Below are positions 49,432 to 57,241 of a DNA stretch of 64,000 nt, piece after piece. Under the pieces are notes generated by a model. It was not told the origin of the DNA, searched no databases, and was given only the letters and a program-made list of their open reading frames with translations. How positions within the stretch are numbered: the stretch's first letter is position 1; each line of letters begins with the position of its first letter. The position numbers were made by a program, and so were the translations under genes. Source of the DNA: DASXRC01 sp036506795 (GTDB lineage Bacteria > Actinomycetota > Actinomycetes > Mycobacteriales > Micromonosporaceae). The stretch covers positions 19,318 to 83,317 of the forward strand of contig DASXRC010000018.1 in NCBI GenBank assembly GCA_036506795.1, in the 5' to 3' direction.

Positions 49432-50295
49432 TCACGACGCCGATGGCGTCGCCGACGGGGTCGCGGCCGGTGCCCGGCCGACGGTCAGGGTCTGGATGAC
49501 CACGTCCGTCTTGGGCTTGACGAGCTGGCCGTTGGCGTCCGCGACGACGCCGGCCTTCACGATCTTGTCGAGCACGTCCATCCCCGCGGTGACCCGGCCG
49601 ATGATCGAGTACGCCGGCTGCGCGATCCTCGCGTCCTTATGGAAGATCAGGAACTGGCTGCCGAAACTGCCCGGCGGGTTGGCGATCATCGCGACCGTGC
49701 CGCGGGGGTACGTGACCGGCGTCGCGGCGGCGGCGCTCGGGCTCGCACTCGGGCTGGGGGAGGGCTCCTGGGCGGCCGCCGGCACGTTCTCGCCGTAGAA
49801 CGAGTACGTCGGCCCGCCGAGCCCGTTGCCGGCCTTGTCACCGCAGCGCAGCGCGCCGTCCGTCGTCAGCTCGAGGCACTTGGTGTTGTCGAAGAAGTTG
49901 CGCGAGGCGAGGTGGGCGAAGCTTGCGCCGGCACAGGGAGCGGCGGCCAGGTCGAGGTCGACGGAGATGACACCGGAGCTCGTCGTGATCGTCATCGGCC
50001 GGGTTCCGGAGGTCGGGAGGCCGGTCGTGGCCGGCAGCCCGACGTCCGTGAGGTTGGCGTCCGAGGCGTTCCTCGGCGTCCAGGTGCACTGCTCCTGGGC
50101 CGTGGGGGTCTTCTTGTCGCCGCTGAAGCCGCCGAGCAGCCAGATCGAGCCGACGACGATCAACGCAAGGAGCACGGTGGCGCCCACGCCGGCCTGCATC
50201 TGCCGGCGGCGTCGCTCCCGGCGAGCCCGGGTGACCATCTGCCGCTCGTACCGGGCGCGCGCTACCTTGCGCGCACGCTGCTTGCTGGAGGCCAC
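49432..50295 (-). CDS. Second membrane-anchored cyclophilin-like protein, active site altered
   Basis: A 287-residue paralogue of the neighbouring cyclophilin with the same layout: basic N-terminus, helix VGATVLLALIVVGSIWLLGG, and an extracellular cyclophilin fold. The catalytic Arg region reads FFDNTKCLELTTDG (HR replaced by LE) and the Gln position reads LRCGDKAGNGLGGP, so two key residues are missing. A Pro/Ser/Ala loop (SPSPSASPSAAAAT) is inserted before TYPRGTVAM. It is probably a binding protein rather than an active isomerase. GTG 50295 follows GAGGAGGGAG. Confidence 0.88.
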   Translation of the reverse strand: MASSKQRARKVARARYERQMVTRARRERRRRQMQAGVGATVLLALIVVGSIWLLGGFSGDKKTPTAQEQCTWTPRNASDANLTDVGLPATTGLPTSGTRPMTITTSSGVISVDLDLAAAPCAGASFAHLASRNFFDNTKCLELTTDGALRCGDKAGNGLGGPTYSFYGENVPAAAQEPSPSPSASPSAAAATPVTYPRGTVAMIANPPGSFGSQFLIFHKDARIAQPAYSIIGRVTAGMDVLDKIVKAGVVADANGQLVKPKTDVVIQTLTVGRAPAATPSATPSAS

Positions 50296-50520
50296 GCGTG
50301 CTCCCTCCTCGTCACCTACATGACTTCGCGGTGGACCCGGGCGATCCGCGTGCGCCACGCCACAGGCCCGCCAGAGTGTACGGGCAACGGCTGGGAATCG
50401 TCTGTGTCAGGTTACGAACTGTGACGTTGGGCGGGCGAAGGGACGGTGTCGCGCCGGAGACCGACCGGCCGCGCCGGCTAGGCTCGGACCCGGAAGCCTT
50501 CGAGAGGGAGGTACGCGGTC

Positions 50521-51255
50521 GTGCCCGTCGCCGGACTGTTCGTGGCGGCTCTGCCCGCCGTCGCCTTCGGCACCAACTGCTACGTGATCGCCACCGGACG
50601 CGGCGAGCAGTGTGTGGTGGTTGATCCGGGTATCGGGGTGCTCGACCGGCTCGAGCCGCTGCTCGCCGAGCACCGGCTGCGGCCCGTTGCCGTGATGTTG
50701 ACGCACGGCCACCTCGACCACACGTTCTCGGTCACCCCGGTGTGCGGGGCGCGCGGCATCCCGGCGTACATCCACCCGGCCGACCGCGAGCTGCTCGCCG
50801 ACCCCGCCAAGGCGCTCTCCATGGACCTCACCCAGCTGTTCGGCGGGCGGCTGCCGTACGCGGAGCCGGAGGACGTCGAGCTACTCGCCGACGGCGCCAC
50901 GATGCCGATCGCCGGCCTCGACGTCACCGTGGACCACGCACCGGGCCACACCGGCGGGTCGGTGTTGTTCCGACTGCCCGCCGCCGGCTCGGAGTTTGCC
51001 GCGGACGAGATCTGCCTGTCCGGCGACGTGCTGTTCGCGGGGTCCATCGGCCGAACGGACCTCCCGGGCGGGAGCCTGCCGGCGATGATGGCGAGCCTCC
51101 GGGACAAGGTGCTGCCGCTCGCCGACGACACCGTCGTCCTGCCCGGCCACGGACCCGCGACCACCATCGGCCGGGAGCGCGTGACCAACCCGTACCTGCG
51201 CGAGGTCGCCGACCGCGGCGGCGCGCGACCGGCCGCCCCGACCCGAGGCTGGTAG
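50521..51255 (+). CDS. MBL-fold hydrolase (glyoxalase II-like)
   Basis: A 244-residue metallo-beta-lactamase-fold enzyme. The metal motif is THGHLDHTFS (about 61-70), with His in APGHTGGS, Asp in LSGDVLFAGSIGRTDLPGG and the last His in LPGHGPATTIG. This gene type precedes hisS in actinobacteria (Rv2581c in Mycobacterium, from memory) and is annotated as a glyoxalase II-like thiolesterase. The GTG start has GAGGGAGG upstream, and TAGGCT (50479-50484) is a candidate -10. It is followed by hisS at 6 nt. Confidence 0.9.
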   Translation: MPVAGLFVAALPAVAFGTNCYVIATGRGEQCVVVDPGIGVLDRLEPLLAEHRLRPVAVMLTHGHLDHTFSVTPVCGARGIPAYIHPADRELLADPAKALSMDLTQLFGGRLPYAEPEDVELLADGATMPIAGLDVTVDHAPGHTGGSVLFRLPAAGSEFAADEICLSGDVLFAGSIGRTDLPGGSLPAMMASLRDKVLPLADDTVVLPGHGPATTIGRERVTNPYLREVADRGGARPAAPTRGW

Positions 51256-51261
51256 TCACCG

Positions 51262-52608
51262 ATGAGCAGGCCCACACCGATCTCCGGGTTCCCGGAGTGG
51301 CTGCCGCCCCAGCGGATGATCGAGCAGCACGTCCTCGACCACATCCGCCGCACCGTCGAACTGCACGGTTTCGCACCGGTGGAGACGCGGGCGGTCGAGC
51401 CGTTGGACCAGCTGCTGCTCAAGGGCGAGACCTCACACGAGGTGTACGTCCTGCACCGATTGCAGGCCGACCCGGGCGACGCGGCCGACCCATCCGCCGG
51501 GCCCGGCCTCGCCCTGCACTTCGACCTGACCGTGCCGTTCGCGCGCTACGTGCTGGAGAACGCCGGCCGCCTGCAGTTCCCGCTGCGGCGCTACCAGATC
51601 CAGAAGTGTTGGCGGGGGGAGCGACCGCAGGAGGGCCGCTACCGCGAGTTCCTCCAAGCGGACATCGACGTCGTCGACCGAGACACGCTTGCGCCGCACT
51701 ACGAGGTCGAGCTGCCGCTCGTCATCGGCGACGTGCTGCGCGGGCTGCCGCTGCCGCCGATCCGCATGCACGTCAACAACCGGAAGCTCTGCCAGGGCTT
51801 CTACCAGGGGCTGGGGATCCCGGATCCGGACGAGACCCTGCGCATCGTCGACAAGCTCGACAAGATCGGGCCGGCCGAGGTCATCGAGCAGCTGATGAAC
51901 GGAGCCGGTGCCTCCGAGGCCCAGGCGAAGGCCTGCCTGGCGCTCGCCGAGATCCGCGCACCGGATGCGTCGTTCGTGGACGCGGTACGCGCGCTCGGGG
52001 TCACCCACGACCTGCTGGACGAGGGCCTCGCCGAGCTCACCGCGGTGGTGGAGGCGGCGGCGGAGTACGCGCCCGGCCTGCTCGTCGCCGATCTCAAGAT
52101 CGCACGTGGGCTGGACTACTACACCGGGACCGTGTACGAGACCGTGCTGGTCGGGCACGAGAGCCTGGGGTCGATCTGCTCGGGCGGGCGGTATGACAAC
52201 CTGGCCAGCTCCGGCACCGACCGGTTCCCGGGCGTCGGGCTGTCCATCGGCGTCACCCGGCTACTCGGCCGGCTCTTCAACGTCGGCGCCCTCACGATCT
52301 CGCGCGACGTGCCCACCTGCGTGGTCGTCGCCGTGCCGACCGAGGAGGTCCGCGCGGACTGCGACCGGATCGCGGCCGCCCTGCGCGGGCGCGGGATCCC
52401 GACCGAGGTCGCCCCGTCGGCGGCCAAGTACGGCAAGCAGATCCGGTTCGCAGAGCGGCGCGGCATCCCGTACGTGTGGTTCCCCGGCGTGGACGGCGGC
52501 CCGGACAGCGTGAAGGACATCCGATCCGGCGACCAGGTTGCCGCGGATCCGGCCGGCTGGCGGCCGCCCGAGGACGACCTGTTCCCGCGGGTCGGCGGGG
52601 CCAGCTAG
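51262..52608 (+). CDS. hisS: Histidyl-tRNA synthetase
   Basis: A 448-residue class II synthetase charging tRNA-His. Motif 2 is CWRGERPQEGRYREFLQADI, the histidine-specific motif is IARGLDYYTGTVYE, motif 3 region is GGRYDNLASSG...FPGVGLSIGVTRL, and the C-terminal anticodon domain starts near TCVVVAVPTEE. The N-terminus (ISGFPEWLPPQRMIEQHVLD) resembles the variant that lacks the usual KGTxD opening but is common in actinobacteria. ATG 51262 lies 6 nt after the upstream stop. Confidence 0.95.
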   Translation: MSRPTPISGFPEWLPPQRMIEQHVLDHIRRTVELHGFAPVETRAVEPLDQLLLKGETSHEVYVLHRLQADPGDAADPSAGPGLALHFDLTVPFARYVLENAGRLQFPLRRYQIQKCWRGERPQEGRYREFLQADIDVVDRDTLAPHYEVELPLVIGDVLRGLPLPPIRMHVNNRKLCQGFYQGLGIPDPDETLRIVDKLDKIGPAEVIEQLMNGAGASEAQAKACLALAEIRAPDASFVDAVRALGVTHDLLDEGLAELTAVVEAAAEYAPGLLVADLKIARGLDYYTGTVYETVLVGHESLGSICSGGRYDNLASSGTDRFPGVGLSIGVTRLLGRLFNVGALTISRDVPTCVVVAVPTEEVRADCDRIAAALRGRGIPTEVAPSAAKYGKQIRFAERRGIPYVWFPGVDGGPDSVKDIRSGDQVAADPAGWRPPEDDLFPRVGGAS

Positions 52609-52722
52609 TTCGAGCGGCAGCCCACCCAGCCCGGGCCTCGTGCCGTGCCCAGCAAGGGGCCGGCCGGCTGGGGTTGAGACAATGCCGGTGCAGTCGAAGC
52701 CCACATTCGAGGAGACCCAGCC

Positions 52723-54528
52723 GTGATCCGTACTCATGACGCCGGAAGCCTGCGTGCCGCGGACGCCGGTGGGTCGGTGACGCTCGCCGGCTGGGTGGCT
52801 CGGCGCCGGGACCACGGCGGGGTGACCTTCATCGACCTGCGCGATGCGTCGGGCGTGGTCCAGATCGTGTTCCGGGACGAGACGGCGGCGCACGCTCTGC
52901 GCAACGAGTTCTGCGTCCGGGTAACCGGGCGGGTAGACCGGCGACCGGCCGGCAACGAGAACCCCGACCTGCCCACCGGCGACGTCGAGGTCGTCGTCTC
53001 CGAGCTGGAGGTCCTGTCCGAGGCGGCCGCGCTGCCGCTCCCGGTCGACGACAACGTCGACGCCGGCGACGACATCCGGCTGCGCTACCGATACCTGGAC
53101 CTGCGCCGCTCCGGGCCGGCGCGGGCGCTGCGGCTGCGCTCGCACGCCAACCAGGTGGCCCGCGACGTGCTCAAAGCACGCGACTTCGTCGAGGTGGAGA
53201 CGCCGACGCTGACCCGGTCCACCCCGGAGGGCGCCCGCGACTTCCTCGTCCCGGTCCGGCTGCAGCCCGGCTGCTGGTATGCCCTGCCGCAGTCCCCGCA
53301 GCTGTTCAAGCAGTTGCTGATGGTCGGCGGCCTCGAGCGGTACTACCAGCTCGCCCGGTGCTACCGCGACGAGGACTTCCGCGCCGACCGGCAGCCCGAG
53401 TTCACCCAGCTCGATATCGAGATGTCGTTCGTCACCCAGGACGACGTGATCGAGCTCGGCGAGGCGATCGTGCGCGCGCTGTGGCAGGAGCTCGCCGGCG
53501 TGTCCATCGAGACGCCCATCCCGCGCATCACGTGGCACGACGCGATGGCCCGGTACGGTTCGGACAAGCCGGACCTGCGGTACGGCCTGGAGCTGACCGA
53601 GCTGACCGATTACCTGCGGGGCACCGAGTTCCGGGTGTTCGCGGGCGCGATCGACGCCGGCGGGTACGTCGGCGCGGTGGTGATCCCCGGCGGCGCCGCA
53701 CAGAGCCGCAAGGAGCTCGACGGCTGGCAGGACTGGGCGAAGGCGCGCGGCGCGCGCGGGCTGGCATACATCCTGCTGGACGCGGAGACCGGCGAGCCGC
53801 GCGGACCGGTGGCCAAGAACCTCTCGTCCGAGCACCTGAGCGGGCTCGCCGACGCGGTCGGCGGTAAGCCGGGCGACGCCGTGTTCTTCGCCGCGTCGAC
53901 AGACGCCCGCGAGGCGCAGGACCTGCTCGGCGCCGCCCGTCAGGAGATCGCCCGACGGACCGGCCTCATCGACGAGGACGCGTGGGCGTTCTGCTGGGTG
54001 GTCGAGGCACCGATGTTCGAGCGCGGCGACGATGGCCGCTGGACCGCCGTCCACCACCCGTTCACGTCGCCGACTGCGGAGTGGATGGAGCGATTCGAGG
54101 AGGCCCCGGACAAGGCGCTGGCCTACGCGTACGACATCGTCTGCAACGGCAACGAGATCGGCGGCGGCTCGGTCCGTATTCACCGCGGCGACGTGCAGCG
54201 GCGGGTCTTCGACCTGCTGGGCATCAGCCCGTCCGAGGCCAACGACAAGTTCGGCTTCCTGCTCGAGGCGTTCAAGTACGGCCCGCCCCCGCACGGCGGC
54301 ATCGCGTTCGGCTGGGACCGCGTCTGCATGCTGCTCGCGCGCGTGGACTCGATCCGCGAGGTCATCGCGTTCCCGAAGACGCGCGGCGGCTTCGACCCGT
54401 TGACCGGCGCGCCGACGCCGATCACGCCCCAGCAGCGGGCGGAGGCGGGCGTGGACGCCAAGCCGAAGACGCCGGAGCACACGCCGGGAACTGCGGGTGC
54501 CGCGGTCCCGGTCGAGCACTCGCGGTGA
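52723..54528 (+). CDS. aspS: Aspartyl-tRNA synthetase, probably non-discriminating (Asp/Asn)
   Basis: A 601-residue bacterial-type AspRS. The OB-fold anticodon domain (1-105) carries His31 in RRRDHGGV and Gly77 in RPAGNENP, two residues that mark non-discriminating enzymes which also charge tRNA-Asn for GatCAB amidation. Then the class II core: motif 2 ARCYRDEDFRADRQPEFTQL, GAD insertion (about 300-400), and motif 3 GGIAFGWDRVCMLL. GTG start at 52723. A region of 114 bp lies upstream. Its stop overlaps the next gene (GTGA). The non-discriminating assignment is inference from these two positions. Confidence 0.95.
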   Translation: MIRTHDAGSLRAADAGGSVTLAGWVARRRDHGGVTFIDLRDASGVVQIVFRDETAAHALRNEFCVRVTGRVDRRPAGNENPDLPTGDVEVVVSELEVLSEAAALPLPVDDNVDAGDDIRLRYRYLDLRRSGPARALRLRSHANQVARDVLKARDFVEVETPTLTRSTPEGARDFLVPVRLQPGCWYALPQSPQLFKQLLMVGGLERYYQLARCYRDEDFRADRQPEFTQLDIEMSFVTQDDVIELGEAIVRALWQELAGVSIETPIPRITWHDAMARYGSDKPDLRYGLELTELTDYLRGTEFRVFAGAIDAGGYVGAVVIPGGAAQSRKELDGWQDWAKARGARGLAYILLDAETGEPRGPVAKNLSSEHLSGLADAVGGKPGDAVFFAASTDAREAQDLLGAARQEIARRTGLIDEDAWAFCWVVEAPMFERGDDGRWTAVHHPFTSPTAEWMERFEEAPDKALAYAYDIVCNGNEIGGGSVRIHRGDVQRRVFDLLGISPSEANDKFGFLLEAFKYGPPPHGGIAFGWDRVCMLLARVDSIREVIAFPKTRGGFDPLTGAPTPITPQQRAEAGVDAKPKTPEHTPGTAGAAVPVEHSR

Positions 54529-55358
54529 GACTCCTGGTGGTCGGCGCGAGCGGCCACCTGGGCGCCGAGGTGTCGCGCCGCGCCCTGGCGGCGGGGTGGA
54601 CGGTCGCGGGCACGCATTACCGCACCCCCGGCCGCGGGTCGGCGACGGCCGGCGTCGACTGGCACCCGCTCGACGTCCGCGACGGCGCCGCCGTGCGAAA
54701 GCTCCTGGCGCGGGTACGCCCGGCCGCGGTCGTCAACGCGGCGTACTCCTACGGCGACTGGGCGGCGTGCGCCGACGGCGCCGGGCACGTGGCGACCGCA
54801 TCCGCCAAAGTAGGCGCCCGCCTCGTGCACATCTCGAGTGACTCCGTCCATGGTGGACGGTCGGAGCCGTACGGCGACGACGAGCCGCCGAGCCCGGTGT
54901 TCCCGTACGGGGCGGCCAAGGCGGCCGGCGAGACCGCGGTACGGGTGGCCGACCCGGGTGCGGCGGTGGTGCGTACCTCCCTGATCATCGGCGACGACCG
55001 CAGCAAGCAGGTCCGGCTCTGCCTCGACCTAATCACCAGCCGCGTCCCCGGCGCCCTGTTCAGCGACGAGATCCGATGCCCCGTCGCGGTCGACGACCTC
55101 GCCGCGGCGGTGCTGGAGCTCGTCGACTCCGACGTGTCGGGGCTGCTGAACATCGCCGGACCCGAGGCCGTGAGCCGGCCGGAACTCGGTGCGCTCGTGG
55201 CCGGGCGGTACGGGCTGGACCCGTCGCGGATCCGGGTGAGCACGACCGCCGAGGCCGGTCTGGTGCGCCCCGGTGAGGTTCGGCTCCACTGCGCGCGGGC
55301 CCGCGCGTTGCTGAAAACCCGACTGCGCGGCGTATCCGAGGTGCTGACGGACCGCTAA
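54525..55358 (+). CDS. RmlD-like NAD(P)-dependent sugar-nucleotide reductase (atypical SDR)
   Basis: A 277-residue extended SDR. The nucleotide-binding motif is LVVGASGHLGAEVSRRAL (3-20), catalytic serine and Tyr-x3-Lys are in HISSDSVHGG and FPYGAAKAAGE, the same placement as dTDP-4-dehydrorhamnose reductase. There are no rhamnose-pathway genes nearby, so the substrate is open. The GTG start overlaps the aspS stop by 4 bp, implying co-translation with aspS. The coupling with a tRNA synthetase has no obvious functional meaning. Confidence 0.85.
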   Translation: MRLLVVGASGHLGAEVSRRALAAGWTVAGTHYRTPGRGSATAGVDWHPLDVRDGAAVRKLLARVRPAAVVNAAYSYGDWAACADGAGHVATASAKVGARLVHISSDSVHGGRSEPYGDDEPPSPVFPYGAAKAAGETAVRVADPGAAVVRTSLIIGDDRSKQVRLCLDLITSRVPGALFSDEIRCPVAVDDLAAAVLELVDSDVSGLLNIAGPEAVSRPELGALVAGRYGLDPSRIRVSTTAEAGLVRPGEVRLHCARARALLKTRLRGVSEVLTDR

Positions 55359-55444
55359 CTCTCCACGGTGGACGATTAACGGCCATCGAAACTGGGTAGT
55401 TCATCGGCGTTCATCACCCCTAACGGCGTACCCCGGAGGACAGC

Positions 55445-55645
55445 ATGTTCGCGGTCATCGCGGCGATTATCTTTGCCTTCGCGCTGCTGCTGGACCTGTT
55501 CGACACGAACCTCGGCTCCTCGGATGCGTTCAACCCCACGACCCTGATGATCGCGGGCCTACTGTTCCTGGCCCTGCACTTCGCCGGCGTCGGCGGATGG
55601 CGGGGGTACCGCGGCTACCGCGGCCGGCGCCCCGGACCCGGCTGA
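55445..55645 (+). CDS. Small two-helix membrane protein
   Basis: A 66-residue protein: FAVIAAIIFAFALLLDLFDT (helix 1), a short polar loop, TLMIAGLLFLALHFAG (helix 2), and a Gly/Arg/Tyr tail (RGYRGYRGRR). The ATG follows GGAGGACAGC, a strong ribosome site. Similar tiny proteins are common before rarA in this order, from memory, but the role is unknown. It is followed by the palindrome at 55678. Confidence 0.75.
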   Translation: MFAVIAAIIFAFALLLDLFDTNLGSSDAFNPTTLMIAGLLFLALHFAGVGGWRGYRGYRGRRPGPG

Positions 55646-55677
55646 GGTTGGCGAAACCGTCACCCCCCTTTCCGCGC

Positions 55678-55748
55678 CGATCTTGCAGTCGTGGTGGGCG
55701 ACTTAGCGTGGTTGACGTCGTTTGTACGGCACCAGAACTGCAAGATCG
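55678..55748. repeat. Intergenic palindrome with CGATCTTGCAGT arms
   Basis: CGATCTTGCAGT (55678-55689) pairs with ACTGCAAGATCG (55737-55748), 12 bp without mismatch, then a 2-nt bulge, then TGGT with ACCA. The enclosed 35 nt show no strong pairing. It lies 32 nt after the small membrane gene and 65 nt before rarA. I recall similar CGATCTTGCAGT palindromes in Micromonospora intergenic regions. Confidence 0.75.
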
Positions 55749-55800
55749 ACACGGAGCCTGGCCGCATTCGGAGCATTTCGGGCAGGCTGCAGCGGGCCGG

Positions 55801-55806
55801 TAGTGT
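55801..55806 (+). promoter_or_regulatory. -10 element TAGTGT for leaderless rarA
   Basis: TAGTGT then 7 nt then ATG 55814, with no ribosome site between them. Confidence 0.45.
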
Positions 55807-55813
55807 GTGCGCG

Positions 55814-57241
55814 ATGGAGCCCGATGGCCTGTTCCCCCTCGGTGACTCCGGTGGCGTACGGACGGCACCGGGGTCGGTCGGCGGCGACGGTGCCGTCGGG
55901 TTTGGTCCGCCGCGGCCCGACTCGCCGCTGCCCGTGCGCATGCGCCCGGTGAGCCTCGACGAGCTCGTCGGCCAGGACCACCTGCTCGCGCCGGGCTCGC
56001 CGCTGCGCCAGCTGGTGGCCGGCGCGACGCCGATGTCGGTCATCCTGTGGGGCCCACCGGGCAGCGGGAAGACCACGATCGCGCACCTGGTCGCGGCGGC
56101 GACCGACCGCCGGTTCGTCGCGATGTCCGCGCTGTCCGCGGGGGTGAAGGACGTCCGTGGCGTGATCGACGCGGCGCGTCGCGAGCGCCGGACCGGCGGC
56201 CCGCCGACGGTACTGTTCATCGACGAGGTCCACCGGTTCAGCAAGACCCAGCAGGACTCACTGCTCGCGGCCGTGGAGAACCGGACAATCACCCTGCTCG
56301 CCGCCACCACCGAGAACCCGTACTTCTCGGTGATCTCGCCGCTGCTGTCGCGGTGCGTGCTGCTGACCCTGCACCCGCTGACCGACGACGCGGTTCGTCG
56401 GCTCGTGCGCCGCGCGCTCTCCGACGAGCGCGGCCTGGCCGGAGCGGTCACCCTGCGGCCCGAGGCGGAAGACCATATGGTACGCCTCGCGGGCGGCGAC
56501 GTGCGCAAGGCGCTGACCGCTCTCGAGGCGGCGGCAAGCTCCGCTGCGGCGCGCGACTCGACCGAGATCGATTTGCACACCGCCGAGCAGGCCGTGGACA
56601 TCGCCGCGGTGCGCTACGACCGGGACGGGGACGCGCACTACGACGTCACCAGCGCGTTCATCAAAAGCATGCGTGGTTCGGACGTGGACGCCGCGCTGCA
56701 CTACCTGGCGCGGATGCTCGTCGCGGGGGAGGATCCCCGCTTCATCGCGCGGCGCATCGTCATCTTCGCCAGCGAGGATGTGGGCATGGCGGACCCGACC
56801 GCGCTGGTCGTCGCCACCGCGGCGGCGCACGCCGTGGAGTACGTCGGCCTGCCCGAGGCGCAACTCAACCTCGCCCAGGCCGTCATACACATGGCGACGG
56901 CGCCGAAGTCGAACGCGGTCGTGTCCGCCATCGGCGCCGCGGTCGCCGACGTGCGGTCCGGCCGAGGGACCACGGTGCCACGGCGTATGCGCGACGCGCA
57001 CTATCCGGGCTCCCGCGGGCTCGGTCACGGCACGGGGTACCGGTATCCGCACGACGATCCCATGGGAGTCGTCACACAGCAGTACCCACCGGACGATCTC
57101 GCCGGGGTGGACTACTACCGTCCGAGCGAACACGGCGCTGAGCGGGCGGTCGCCGATCGGCTGCCGAGGCTGCGTCGCCTGGTACGCGGCGAACCCGTCG
57201 ACGCCAGCGCCACGGCACCGCCCGGGGAGGGCCAACAGTGA
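55814..57241 (+). CDS. rarA: Replication-associated recombination protein A (RarA/MgsA) ATPase
   Basis: A 475-residue AAA+ clamp-loader-like ATPase acting at stalled forks. Walker A is LWGPPGSGKTTIAHL (about 78-92), Walker B is VLFIDEVHRFSKTQQDSLL, sensor 1 is LLAATTENPYFSVISPLLSR, and the C-terminal tetramerisation part reads FIKSMRGSDVDAALHYLARM and RRIVIFASEDVGMADP. I chose ATG 55814; a GTG at 55805 is possible. The disordered first 35 residues are lineage-specific. The stop overlaps the next gene (GTGA). Confidence 0.95.
   Translation: MEPDGLFPLGDSGGVRTAPGSVGGDGAVGFGPPRPDSPLPVRMRPVSLDELVGQDHLLAPGSPLRQLVAGATPMSVILWGPPGSGKTTIAHLVAAATDRRFVAMSALSAGVKDVRGVIDAARRERRTGGPPTVLFIDEVHRFSKTQQDSLLAAVENRTITLLAATTENPYFSVISPLLSRCVLLTLHPLTDDAVRRLVRRALSDERGLAGAVTLRPEAEDHMVRLAGGDVRKALTALEAAASSAAARDSTEIDLHTAEQAVDIAAVRYDRDGDAHYDVTSAFIKSMRGSDVDAALHYLARMLVAGEDPRFIARRIVIFASEDVGMADPTALVVATAAAHAVEYVGLPEAQLNLAQAVIHMATAPKSNAVVSAIGAAVADVRSGRGTTVPRRMRDAHYPGSRGLGHGTGYRYPHDDPMGVVTQQYPPDDLAGVDYYRPSEHGAERAVADRLPRLRRLVRGEPVDASATAPPGEGQQ

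Noticed and set aside
52261..54519. Open frame of 752 codons on the minus strand opposite aspS
   Set aside because: Antisense shadow of aspS with low-complexity Arg/Val/Asp translation.
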